Below are positions 6,522 to 14,815 of a stretch of 47,369 nt of DNA, piece by piece (the stretch's first letter is position 1; every line of letters starts with the position of its first letter). Position numbers and translations under genes: made by a program. Source of the stretch: Candidatus Poribacteria bacterium (GTDB taxonomy: Bacteria; Poribacteria; WGA-4E; WGA-3G). The stretch spans positions 1 to 47,369 of the forward strand of contig JAJECK010000083.1 of the NCBI GenBank assembly GCA_022822085.1. The letters run 5' to 3'. A model generated the notes under the pieces. The model saw only the letters and a program-made list of their open reading frames with translations. It was not told where the DNA came from and did not search any database.

Positions 6522-9161
6522 ATGAGAAACCGTCTACAGAAATCACATTTACCAATAATGAAATTATATTTAATTGCTATCATCCCCCTATTTTTTTCTA
6601 TATTCTCAATAGTTTATGCATTACCACCCGATCCAGAACTACATAATGCAATCCAAACTGCACGAAGTTTTAAACACCTAAAACCGAGATATAACCCTAA
6701 TGAAATCGTGGAATGTGCTACAGACAGTTTTGTCACAATAGCCAAGAATTGGCGCAACCTACCATTAAAATATCGCAACGAACTGAAACCAATTTTTTTG
6801 AGACCCGGACTCCCTGGTAGTTTCTTTGGGGATATCCAGTTGTCAGAACATTTCAACACACCACACTTCAAGTTACATTATACCCGCATTGGACCTCATG
6901 CCCCGCCACTTGAAGATTTTCACCCACGAAATGGTGTTCCTGATTATGTTGATTTATGTGCAGATGCAATGGAACGTTCCTATCACGTCCAAATAGATCT
7001 AATGAATTTCAAAAAACCGTACATCGATTTTTGGGCTGCTCAAAATGGTGGAAACCATAAAATTGATGTGTATCTCTTTACATTTCCCGCCCTCGGCATC
7101 ACAACTGCAGATTGGTTTGAAGGTCGAGTGTTATCCACAGCGTTGACAATCGCCCCCTATTTCATGATTAATTCACGGATTTACGATTATGTTGGAAAAA
7201 TGGAAGGTATACGCTATCTTGAAACAACCTGCGCACATGAATTCCTGCACGGAATCCAGTTTGCATACAACGCATACATGCCGACATGGTTCATGGAGGC
7301 ATCCGCAACCTGGATTGAAGTGATGACCTACGATGGTGGACTTCTTGATGACGGTGATAATATCCCAGACCCAGATGAACCCAACGAAACAAATTCCTAT
7401 AACTACTACATTCATCAACTGCGCCGTTGGTTTATGATTCCAGATATTTCGCTTGAAAGTCGTATTGGTGATCACGAATACGGAACGGTAATTTGGGCAT
7501 TATATATGTCAGAAAGGTTCGGCTATGACACCATTCGCCAACTCTTCGCAAATTCCACTGACGGCAGTTATCGCGAGTTTGGTAATTTCTATGATGTCTT
7601 TACAGATAATGGAACGACACTGGCAGAAGCGTTCAAGACCTTTACTGTATGGAATTATTTTACAAATACCCGTGCTAACACAGGGACAGAAATTAAAGGG
7701 TATAGAAATGCAGAAAGGTTTCCACCCGTAGCAATACATCCGAATGATGTTCACAACAACTATCCGGTTCGAATTGAGTACGATTCAGAATCTATGCCTG
7801 AACATTTTTCTTCTCGGTATATTGTCTTTCGTCCAACAGGTATATTTCCTGAATTTGCCGTTAAGATAGATGGTGCTGACCTCGCGCCAATAGATATGAG
7901 TCAACTGACAATCTCAGACCGTGTAAAAATTGAGGGCGAACTTAGGAGACACACCAATTTAGGGTTGCGTGGATGGGCTGCAAAATTTATTGTCAGGAAA
8001 AGTAACGGGACTACAGAAATTAAAGAGGCATTTACTTTTCAAAAATCCCAAGAAGCACAGATGACCTTCAATGATTTTGGAGGTGACATCCGTGAAATCG
8101 TCCTCATTCTCATCAATATGCATCCCGATGTAGAACAGGTGATTATTCCAGGTGGCACTTTTGGCGGATCGGTTAGTGTCATGGCAGGTGTTCCACCGAA
8201 AGGTCAACTTTCTAATGCTGAAGTTCGACAAGGCGATAGAGGGCCAATAATAAACTGGGAGGTCAATGATTCAACAGGTATTCAAGAAATTGTTATTGTA
8301 AGAAAACGATTTGAAACAGTAAATGAAACTGATACACCGCAACCATTTCAATCTGCAGATGAAGTGCGTGCAGCTGTTGATATGGATGGAAACGGTATCG
8401 CTGAAGACGACATCAATATTGTTGGACGAGTTAACATCACACAAACTCAGTTTGAAGACACCTCTGTTTTTCAAGATATTGATCCGGCATTCACTGAGCC
8501 GATCGATGTTCATTACTTTTATGCGGTTGTTCCTGTCGACGAAATTGGAATTATGGGAACACCAATCATTGTACCAGAAAGCATAACACCAGCTGTGGAC
8601 ACAACAAACGAAGCCCCAGCATTTTTTATCCGGACAAGACCGATACAGACAGGTCAATGGCAAGTTGAAGTGCAAAGCACACGTTCTTTGATGAGTGCCC
8701 CTCAACTGACTATTGAAAGCCCAAACAGAGTCAACTCAAACATAAATTTAACACAAGAAACATCAACGACATGGCGTGGCATGTTTTACACAAACGGCTC
8801 CCCGAAGACAGGTATCTATCTCTATACAATAAGTGGGATAACGCCTTCAGGTATATCTGGTGATCAGATTTGGCAAGGTAAAACATTCAAATATGTAGCA
8901 AATAACACAAACCAGAATGTGTTGGTTACGCCAAATCCTGTACGTGCTGGACAAGGTAACCAACACATTACTTTTTTACCAAACGGTCTCTCCATTGAAA
9001 TCTACGATGTTACCGGTAATAGAATTAAGGTTATTGATAATGCTTCAAACTGGGATTGCACAAACCAAAACGGAGAGAAGGTGTGTGCCGGATTATACTT
9101 TTTCCGTGCAACTGATGGTAACGGTTTCCAATCTACAGGTAAATTCTCTGTTGTGAAATGA
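6522..9161 (+). CDS. Large secreted HExxH metalloprotease with C-terminal sorting-type domain
   Basis: About 879 residues. A signal peptide (KLYLIAIIPLFFSIFSI, then VYA) follows an internal ATG at 6558, so translation may start there rather than at 6522; neither has a strong ribosome site. Near residue 240 the zinc motif HEFLH is followed by WFMEASATWIE, where the Glu is the probable third ligand, as in MXAN_6640-type putative metalloproteases. Around residue 620 a DMDGNG loop may bind calcium. The last ~75 residues (TPNPVRAG, IEIYDVTGNRIK, GLYFFRATDGNG) form a FlgD-like/type IX-style sorting domain. The predicted role is an extracellular or surface peptidase. It overlaps the next lipoprotein gene by ATGA. 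Confidence 0.8.
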   Translation: MRNRLQKSHLPIMKLYLIAIIPLFFSIFSIVYALPPDPELHNAIQTARSFKHLKPRYNPNEIVECATDSFVTIAKNWRNLPLKYRNELKPIFLRPGLPGSFFGDIQLSEHFNTPHFKLHYTRIGPHAPPLEDFHPRNGVPDYVDLCADAMERSYHVQIDLMNFKKPYIDFWAAQNGGNHKIDVYLFTFPALGITTADWFEGRVLSTALTIAPYFMINSRIYDYVGKMEGIRYLETTCAHEFLHGIQFAYNAYMPTWFMEASATWIEVMTYDGGLLDDGDNIPDPDEPNETNSYNYYIHQLRRWFMIPDISLESRIGDHEYGTVIWALYMSERFGYDTIRQLFANSTDGSYREFGNFYDVFTDNGTTLAEAFKTFTVWNYFTNTRANTGTEIKGYRNAERFPPVAIHPNDVHNNYPVRIEYDSESMPEHFSSRYIVFRPTGIFPEFAVKIDGADLAPIDMSQLTISDRVKIEGELRRHTNLGLRGWAAKFIVRKSNGTTEIKEAFTFQKSQEAQMTFNDFGGDIREIVLILINMHPDVEQVIIPGGTFGGSVSVMAGVPPKGQLSNAEVRQGDRGPIINWEVNDSTGIQEIVIVRKRFETVNETDTPQPFQSADEVRAAVDMDGNGIAEDDINIVGRVNITQTQFEDTSVFQDIDPAFTEPIDVHYFYAVVPVDEIGIMGTPIIVPESITPAVDTTNEAPAFFIRTRPIQTGQWQVEVQSTRSLMSAPQLTIESPNRVNSNINLTQETSTTWRGMFYTNGSPKTGIYLYTISGITPSGISGDQIWQGKTFKYVANNTNQNVLVTPNPVRAGQGNQHITFLPNGLSIEIYDVTGNRIKVIDNASNWDCTNQNGEKVCAGLYFFRATDGNGFQSTGKFSVVK

Positions 9162-10000
9162 TGAAATATTTTTGGTTTAGTACAATAAATAATCTAATAA
9201 TCATATTTTTTCTTGCACTTGTTGGGTGTAGTCAAGAAGGACTGATTGATCCGCACGGTGAAACAAAACTTACACCGCCCTCTACAGTTGGAGCATTACA
9301 TGCAATAGATTTTCCAACAGATACAGGTTCTGCATGGACATATATCAATATTGATACGGAGAAGGAATTCACAGTACGAGTCAGAGGAACGCGAGATATT
9401 AGTGGTACAACGCACCGTCAACTGACCATCAGCACAATTACTCCCGTTGAATCTGATGAACCCAATCTTGTAACTGTAGACCATTTGGCAGCAAATGCAT
9501 TCTATTTTAGAACAGACACCGATTTTTTTGATGGATTCCCTTTCCCAATATTGGCAACCTACATCAACAAAACCCCGCAAGGAATAGTTGAATCTGCATT
9601 TGATGTATTTCTACATCCACTACAGAATCCGGTGTTTCACCAAAAGCATTTTCCAGTCCGTCGTCTGTGGGATTTTCCATTAGAAGTTGGAAAGGAATGG
9701 GTCGTTTTTGATAAAACCGCAGGAAACCCAGTATCTGTCACCCGGTTTGTCGCAGAGAAGGATGTGTCAGTCACAGTCCCAGCAGGTATTTACAGCACTT
9801 ATGTTGTCTACGAAGAAGTGATTTACGGTGATACAGAAGAACCTACGATACGTCTAATTAGTCCTCCAGCAGTCTATTGGGTTGCTCCATCTGTCGGGGT
9901 TGTGCAGTATCGATTCAGTCGTTATCGTGCCACAGACACATTTCAGACAGAGACATATCAACTCAAGAGTGTCCACCTTCCCGGTCCCCATACAGATTAA
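9158..10000 (+). CDS. Lipoprotein of unknown function
   Basis: 280 residues. A hydrophobic N-terminus ends in the lipobox ALVGC (Cys24), so this is an exported, lipid-anchored protein. The mature part (FPTDTGSAWTYINIDT, RGTRDISGTTHRQLTI, DVSVTVPAGIYSTYVVYEE, YWVAPSVGVVQYRF) looks like an all-beta domain seen in many uncharacterised lipoproteins that begin with a GxxWxY-type motif. I do not recognise a named family. Its ATG overlaps the stop of the metalloprotease gene (ATGA), which strongly suggests translational coupling. It could anchor, inhibit or assist that protease (inference). Confidence 0.7.
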   Translation: MMKYFWFSTINNLIIIFFLALVGCSQEGLIDPHGETKLTPPSTVGALHAIDFPTDTGSAWTYINIDTEKEFTVRVRGTRDISGTTHRQLTISTITPVESDEPNLVTVDHLAANAFYFRTDTDFFDGFPFPILATYINKTPQGIVESAFDVFLHPLQNPVFHQKHFPVRRLWDFPLEVGKEWVVFDKTAGNPVSVTRFVAEKDVSVTVPAGIYSTYVVYEEVIYGDTEEPTIRLISPPAVYWVAPSVGVVQYRFSRYRATDTFQTETYQLKSVHLPGPHTD

Positions 10001-10007
10001 TTTCATA

Positions 10008-11249
10008 ATGAAAACTCTTGCCCATAGGAACATCCCAATTACAATAATCGGTGGCGGAATACACGGTTGTTCAATTGCTCTCCGACTGTTACGCGACATG
10101 CCGGCTGCAGCAAAACACATTGCAATCGTAGACCGTCACCCAAAACCACTAACAGAATGGCGAAACAAAACCGAACGTCAAGGCATGACATTTTTGCGTT
10201 CACCTATAGTGCATCATGTTTCACCTGATCCATTAGGTATCGTAGAATTCGCAGAACACCACAACCGATCAAATGAATTTGCACCACCATATTCACAACC
10301 TTCAACTGAACTCTTTTGGGATTATTGTAAAGATGCGGTGACTGAACTTATGGATCAAAATATATACTATCAGTTTGAAGTATCAAAGTTGCATTGGAAT
10401 AAAGGCTCAGGCAAATATCCATTTCGATTGGTATCAAAAGATAATATTGGATTTCGAAGTAGTGCGGTTGTTCTTGCAGTCGGTTCTGATGATTGTGTAT
10501 ATATACCCTCAGAATTCATTGAATGGACACGTAGATTTCCTGGCAAAATAATACATTCATCTCAATTTTCCTTAGATAGTCTGAAAAATACAGATGGACG
10601 TAAGAAATTTGTAATAGTTGGAGGTGGATTGACTGCGGGTACGCTTGCAAAAAGCATCAGTGAACTGGGACACCAAGTGGTATTGATTGCACGGAAACGG
10701 TTGAAGACAGAACAGTTTGATTTTCCGCCAACCTGGTTAGGTCCTAAAGCGTTGACCAATTTTGCAAACGAATCAGATTTTCTACGACGGTATCACATTA
10801 TCAAGGAGAACAGAGGAGAAGGAAGCATCACACCTGACGTGATGGAAATACTAACAGATTCTACAAATATAGAAATCTATCCTGAAACTATTATACGCAA
10901 AATTCTCTCTGTAGGAGAAAACAAATTAGGTCAATGTCTACGAATGGAAACGACGCATGGAATGATTAATCATGTATCCGATGTTATCTTTGCGACAGGA
11001 TACAGATTTAATCTTCGTCATTACGGATTTTTGAAAGACTTAATGAAGCAGTACTCAATTCCTCTGATTTGCGGTCTGCCTATTTTAGATACCGATTTAC
11101 AATTCTGTCCAATTACGAATCTATTTGGTTCGGGAACTGTGGTTCAACTACAAGTCGGGCCTGCATCCAGTAACATTGCAGGTGCTAATCTTGCTTATGC
11201 ACGTATTCGTGAGAAACTATTAGCACGATTGCCGAAGAATTCTATATAA
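10008..11249 (+). CDS. FAD/NAD(P)-binding oxidoreductase, N-hydroxylating monooxygenase-like
   Basis: About 413 residues from the ATG at 10008. The frame is open further upstream, but only by running through the lipoprotein gene. A first Rossmann motif (PITIIGGGIHGCSIALRLL) binds FAD and a second (KFVIVGGGLTAGTLAKSI) probably binds NAD(P)H. The arrangement resembles flavin monooxygenases of the lysine/ornithine N-hydroxylase type; the C-terminal part has DVIFATGYRFNLRHYG, the ATGY-type motif of that group. The substrate is unknown. It starts seven bases after the lipoprotein stop, so it may belong to the same transcript as the protease, although it is a cytoplasmic enzyme. Confidence 0.75.
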   Translation: MKTLAHRNIPITIIGGGIHGCSIALRLLRDMPAAAKHIAIVDRHPKPLTEWRNKTERQGMTFLRSPIVHHVSPDPLGIVEFAEHHNRSNEFAPPYSQPSTELFWDYCKDAVTELMDQNIYYQFEVSKLHWNKGSGKYPFRLVSKDNIGFRSSAVVLAVGSDDCVYIPSEFIEWTRRFPGKIIHSSQFSLDSLKNTDGRKKFVIVGGGLTAGTLAKSISELGHQVVLIARKRLKTEQFDFPPTWLGPKALTNFANESDFLRRYHIIKENRGEGSITPDVMEILTDSTNIEIYPETIIRKILSVGENKLGQCLRMETTHGMINHVSDVIFATGYRFNLRHYGFLKDLMKQYSIPLICGLPILDTDLQFCPITNLFGSGTVVQLQVGPASSNIAGANLAYARIREKLLARLPKNSI

Positions 11250-11305
11250 AGTCTAAAGAACTGGATAGAGAATCCCTCCAGTAATGGTTTTGATGCGATA
11301 ATGTC

Positions 11306-12184
11306 TTATCGTGTTAGTGCATACGCGACAACATTCATACCTTGCTCAAATGCCCAACGTCGCTGTTCCAGACCGCCAGGACTACAAGGTCTTCCCTCCC
11401 ACGCACAATTCAGGTCACTCGGACAGAAGTACACCATAACCTTATCTTCATCCATAATAGCTTCATCAAAATCATATCCACGAATGAGTTTGTCTCCACC
11501 AAGATATTCATTATGGTCGTATAGTGTATGATAAATTGAATGGCTTAAGTCCAGTCGTTCAAATTTCTTCTCAGGATATATCCGGCGCATCATCTCAACA
11601 ATTTGTGGTTTGAATCGATTATATCTAATATCACAATCTTCAACATGTAAGAAGCCGCCGCGTTCAAAGTATTCTCTCAACTTGCGAATATGCGCATCTG
11701 TCAACCGCATTCCAGTACGAGTTCTTCCATGACCTGTCATGAAGATGAATGGATAGGAGTATAACCATTCATCTTCAATGTCTACATACTGTGGGTGTTT
11801 TCGTAGATTCACATTGATAGATGTATTTTCATCAAGTACCTGAGAGAATTTTAGGTCAGATATCCAACGGTAATAGTTAACGATATTCGTCCACCAATCA
11901 CCACCCGGATATTTTAGTCGTACGAATGTGAACTTTTCACCTGTCGGATCCATGCCAGGATGATTGTGTTCAATAATATCACGGGTTCCATATCGTGTTG
12001 AATAGTGAATATCACGAATATTATCGTAAGGGAGGTATTCTCCAAACTGAGATTGTGCTTCGGCGGAATTTAGCACCCCTCCTGCCGCAACAGCAGAAGT
12101 TGCAAGTCCGATGGTACTTTTTATGAAGGCGCGACGCGAGAAACGATTTGTGGTTTTTTCTGTTGGGTTTCTATTGATTGACAT
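11306..12184 (-). CDS. Tat-exported DUF4159 domain protein
   Basis: About 292 residues from the ATG at 12184, chosen because AGGAGG lies eight bases before it; an upstream in-frame ATG at 12190 is too close to that site. The N-terminus has a twin-arginine signal (SRRAFIKS) with a hydrophobic stretch ending AEA. The rest matches DUF4159: FTFVRLKYPGGDWWTN, FIFMTGHGRTRTG, LREYFERGGFLHVEDC and FEQGMNVVAYALTR. The domain looks like a glutamine-amidotransferase-type fold lacking known catalysis (from memory of the family). It is the last gene of the operon 16705-11306. A second DUF4159 protein is at 43292. Confidence 0.8.
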   Translation of the reverse strand: MSINRNPTEKTTNRFSRRAFIKSTIGLATSAVAAGGVLNSAEAQSQFGEYLPYDNIRDIHYSTRYGTRDIIEHNHPGMDPTGEKFTFVRLKYPGGDWWTNIVNYYRWISDLKFSQVLDENTSINVNLRKHPQYVDIEDEWLYSYPFIFMTGHGRTRTGMRLTDAHIRKLREYFERGGFLHVEDCDIRYNRFKPQIVEMMRRIYPEKKFERLDLSHSIYHTLYDHNEYLGGDKLIRGYDFDEAIMDEDKVMVYFCPSDLNCAWEGRPCSPGGLEQRRWAFEQGMNVVAYALTR

Positions 12185-12212
12185 GTCCATATCCTCCTAA
12201 TTATAGTGACTT

Positions 12213-13823
12213 CTAATAAGGTTTACCTAAAAGTTCGAATGTAACACTTTGTGCTGCTCCACCTTGCATTTTTGTAGAGGTTCGTGTGCTTGCAATTGCG
12301 CGAATTCTTTGATTTGCGATTCCGTGATCTTTGAGAGCTTTGGCGGCTGCTTCTGCACGTTGTGTAGCAAGAAGTTTGTTTGCTGCTGGATCACCCTCTT
12401 TTCGTGTATGTCCTACAACTCTAAGGTAATACTGCGGAAAAGACTTTAGTTTTGATGCGATATCTGCCAATGCTCGTTTGCTACCGGGAAGAATTCGTGC
12501 ATTCCCACGTCCAAATTGGATCGGTTCTATTTTCATCGCTGCAACAGGGGCAAGTGAGTTCCAATTTGCTTCAGATAACGGATTAAGGGCAACTTCTTCT
12601 CGAACCTTCTCCTCTGCCACATTTGAAGTATCAACCAGAATTCCCTCTAACCCGGCTGCACCGCCTGTATTCAGCACACCAGGATGGAACTCATCATGAT
12701 TTAGTGAACGTAAGATTCCCTCAAAGTAAAGATTTCCGTAATTCCCCGATAGCGGGTCTGAAGTAAGAGATTTTGTTTTAACAAGGACTTGCATTATTTT
12801 TCCAATCATCGTCTCAAGTTTTTCTGTGTCTTTCGCTTCGGGTCCTGAGACGACACCAAAATGTGCGTAATTCTCAACCGTGTTCCGCCATTCAATTCCT
12901 TTTACCAATTGACTTGCTTCATTTCGCTTAAGAGGAGCATCACCGTATTGTTTTGCATCCGATTCAATCAAGGATAACAATCCTTCAGTTTGATTTGAAT
13001 AGTCATAGTTCGCACGAAGATACGCTTGGACAACATGTGTGACAAGTTCGCGTTGAGAGTCTAAAAATTCGCGTTGAACTACCAAGACATCAACGATATA
13101 TCCTTTTAGTTTTGAACTATCTAACAGCAGATGAACACCATCAATAGCAAGTGCCTTCGTTACATAAGGTTCCCATAGGACATAAGCTGCAGGTTCATCA
13201 GGGTCTGCAGATTTTAGTTTTTTGTATACATCTTCCGAGCCGTTTGCATTTGATGCCCAAGAATTAGGTAAACTGGGAAGACTCATCGTATTAATCATAA
13301 TACGTGCAAGTGTTTCACTCGGGGAATCAGGTGTTAATACGATACGTGCTTTTGGATTACTCAAATTTGGAATGCTGGCTACACCGCGTTTGTGTGCGAC
13401 GATTGCATCCGCCCCTTTAGATTCATCTATGACAAGAACGATAGAACCCGGATATTCTCCAATTACACTTCCTGCTTTAAGATAAGCATCAATGGTAAAG
13501 ACAGCCATTTGTACTTTACCGTTCTTTAGGTCCCGCGCTCTACGGACATAATCTGCTTTATCATCAACAAAGGTGAGTTTAATTGACTGTCTATCAAGTA
13601 AGTTCTTAACTGCGTCAGAACGCAGAATAGCATAACCTGGAAAAGAGTCGTGAGCAACTTTTATCTCGTGGTCATACTTTTGCGTGCTGGTTTTCTGCAC
13701 GAGTTTGTCGTGTCTAAATCCGAGCCGTGGTTCAACGACAAACTTGTAGACAAGTCCTAATATGCCGATAATTATCAACCAACTTGCCACCATTACGATT
13801 CTACTTCTTGTTTTGGCTTCCAT
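12213..13823 (-). CDS. Periplasmic substrate-binding protein fused to OmpA domain
   Basis: 536 residues. One N-terminal transmembrane helix (IVMVASWLIIIGILGLVYKF) would leave the rest in the periplasm. Residues ~50-300 form an NMT1/SsuA-type binding-protein fold (VAHDSFPGYAILRS, VQMAVFTIDAYLKAG, SETLARIMINTM). Residues ~430-536 form an OmpA-like peptidoglycan-binding domain (FGRGNARILPGSKRALADIA, VVGHTRKEGD, LLATQRAEAAAKAL). Databases carry this architecture as 'phosphate ABC transporter substrate-binding/OmpA family'. No permease or ATPase gene is nearby, so it may act as a sensor or scaffold rather than in uptake (inference). AAGGA precedes the ATG. Confidence 0.8.
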   Translation of the reverse strand: MEAKTRSRIVMVASWLIIIGILGLVYKFVVEPRLGFRHDKLVQKTSTQKYDHEIKVAHDSFPGYAILRSDAVKNLLDRQSIKLTFVDDKADYVRRARDLKNGKVQMAVFTIDAYLKAGSVIGEYPGSIVLVIDESKGADAIVAHKRGVASIPNLSNPKARIVLTPDSPSETLARIMINTMSLPSLPNSWASNANGSEDVYKKLKSADPDEPAAYVLWEPYVTKALAIDGVHLLLDSSKLKGYIVDVLVVQREFLDSQRELVTHVVQAYLRANYDYSNQTEGLLSLIESDAKQYGDAPLKRNEASQLVKGIEWRNTVENYAHFGVVSGPEAKDTEKLETMIGKIMQVLVKTKSLTSDPLSGNYGNLYFEGILRSLNHDEFHPGVLNTGGAAGLEGILVDTSNVAEEKVREEVALNPLSEANWNSLAPVAAMKIEPIQFGRGNARILPGSKRALADIASKLKSFPQYYLRVVGHTRKEGDPAANKLLATQRAEAAAKALKDHGIANQRIRAIASTRTSTKMQGGAAQSVTFELLGKPY

Positions 13824-13864
13824 GTCTTTGTCCTTGTTTGTACCTTCATGTTAAAAGCCGACTG

Positions 13865-14791
13865 CTATTTTCCCATTCGTCGGAAAATCAAAAAACCAGC
13901 AATAACTACAATCAGTCCTATCAGAATCCATCCACTCTTATTACCACTGGGTTGTTGAACAGGTTGCTTTATTGGCTGTTTAGGTGTTGATGTAGATGGT
14001 TTTTGCTGTTGAGATTGTGGTGTTCTTATATTAGTTGTGGTAATTGCAGAATTACTTGGAGGCATTGTAAGGCGTTGTATAAGGTCTAAAGCAATTTTTT
14101 CAGAAAGTGGTGCAATGTCCTCAAAAGCATCCTCACCATCCATATCAGTCCCAGTGCTACCAGTTTCAGCAAGGATTTGTGATACTGCCGCGACGAGTTC
14201 ACCGGGATTATCCGCTCTACGATAACTGTCTGCATCTTTTGCTAACAGATGATCTGTTTGCATATCAACCCCAATAACATCAACACGGACTTGTCTGTCT
14301 AATATCTCTGGCGTGTATTGTGCGACTTTTTCCTCGTCTTGAGCGACACCGTCCGTTACAATCAATAATCGATAGTTTCCATAATTGTACTGTTTTTCTC
14401 TCTGTTCAAGTAGCCGATTTGCGCCAATACGCATATATTTTCCAAGAGGTGTGCCACCCCCCGGTTGCGGTAAATCAATCGCAGCCATCAATCGTTCTGT
14501 ATTCTTCGGTCCGAGTGGATATACCCAATCATCTTGCACATTACTACCACTGAATACGAGCAAACCGATATGTGTATTCTTCGGTACTTTAGCGAGTACT
14601 TCTCTAAGAGCTTCTTTAGCAGCGTCCATCTTTGATTTCGTTTGGTCAGCCCGAAACTTCTCTTTCATTGAGCCAGATGCATCAAGAATAACGATGATAT
14701 TTTCTGTATGAAGGTCAGTTTCCGCATTACATAATCCTATTGTAGCAAAAATAAGGAAAATGGAAAGAAATGATGCAATTGCTTGTTTCAC
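13865..14791 (-). CDS. VWA-domain protein with C-terminal membrane helix
   Basis: 308 residues with an N-terminal signal peptide, a von Willebrand factor A domain and a C-terminal helix (SGWILIGLIVVIAGFLIF) followed by Arg and Lys. The metal-ion-dependent adhesion site is complete: D37-A-S39-G-S41, T114 (GGGTPLG) and D147 (LLIVTDG). A Gln/Pro/Thr/Ser-rich linker precedes the helix. It should display a VWA domain on the outer face of the membrane. The start is GTG, supported by AGGAG six bases upstream. It is 24 bases after the preceding binding protein-OmpA gene and 41 before the next, so the genes form an operon. Confidence 0.85.
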   Translation of the reverse strand: MKQAIASFLSIFLIFATIGLCNAETDLHTENIIVILDASGSMKEKFRADQTKSKMDAAKEALREVLAKVPKNTHIGLLVFSGSNVQDDWVYPLGPKNTERLMAAIDLPQPGGGTPLGKYMRIGANRLLEQREKQYNYGNYRLLIVTDGVAQDEEKVAQYTPEILDRQVRVDVIGVDMQTDHLLAKDADSYRRADNPGELVAAVSQILAETGSTGTDMDGEDAFEDIAPLSEKIALDLIQRLTMPPSNSAITTTNIRTPQSQQQKPSTSTPKQPIKQPVQQPSGNKSGWILIGLIVVIAGFLIFRRMGK

Positions 14792-14815
14792 AAAATGCTC
14801 CTATGTTGTTACAAA

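Noticed and set aside
11260-11282. Terminator hairpin between the convergent genes at 11249 and 11306
   Set aside because: Only a 6-bp stem (ACTGGA/TCCAGT) with no T-run; too weak to call.
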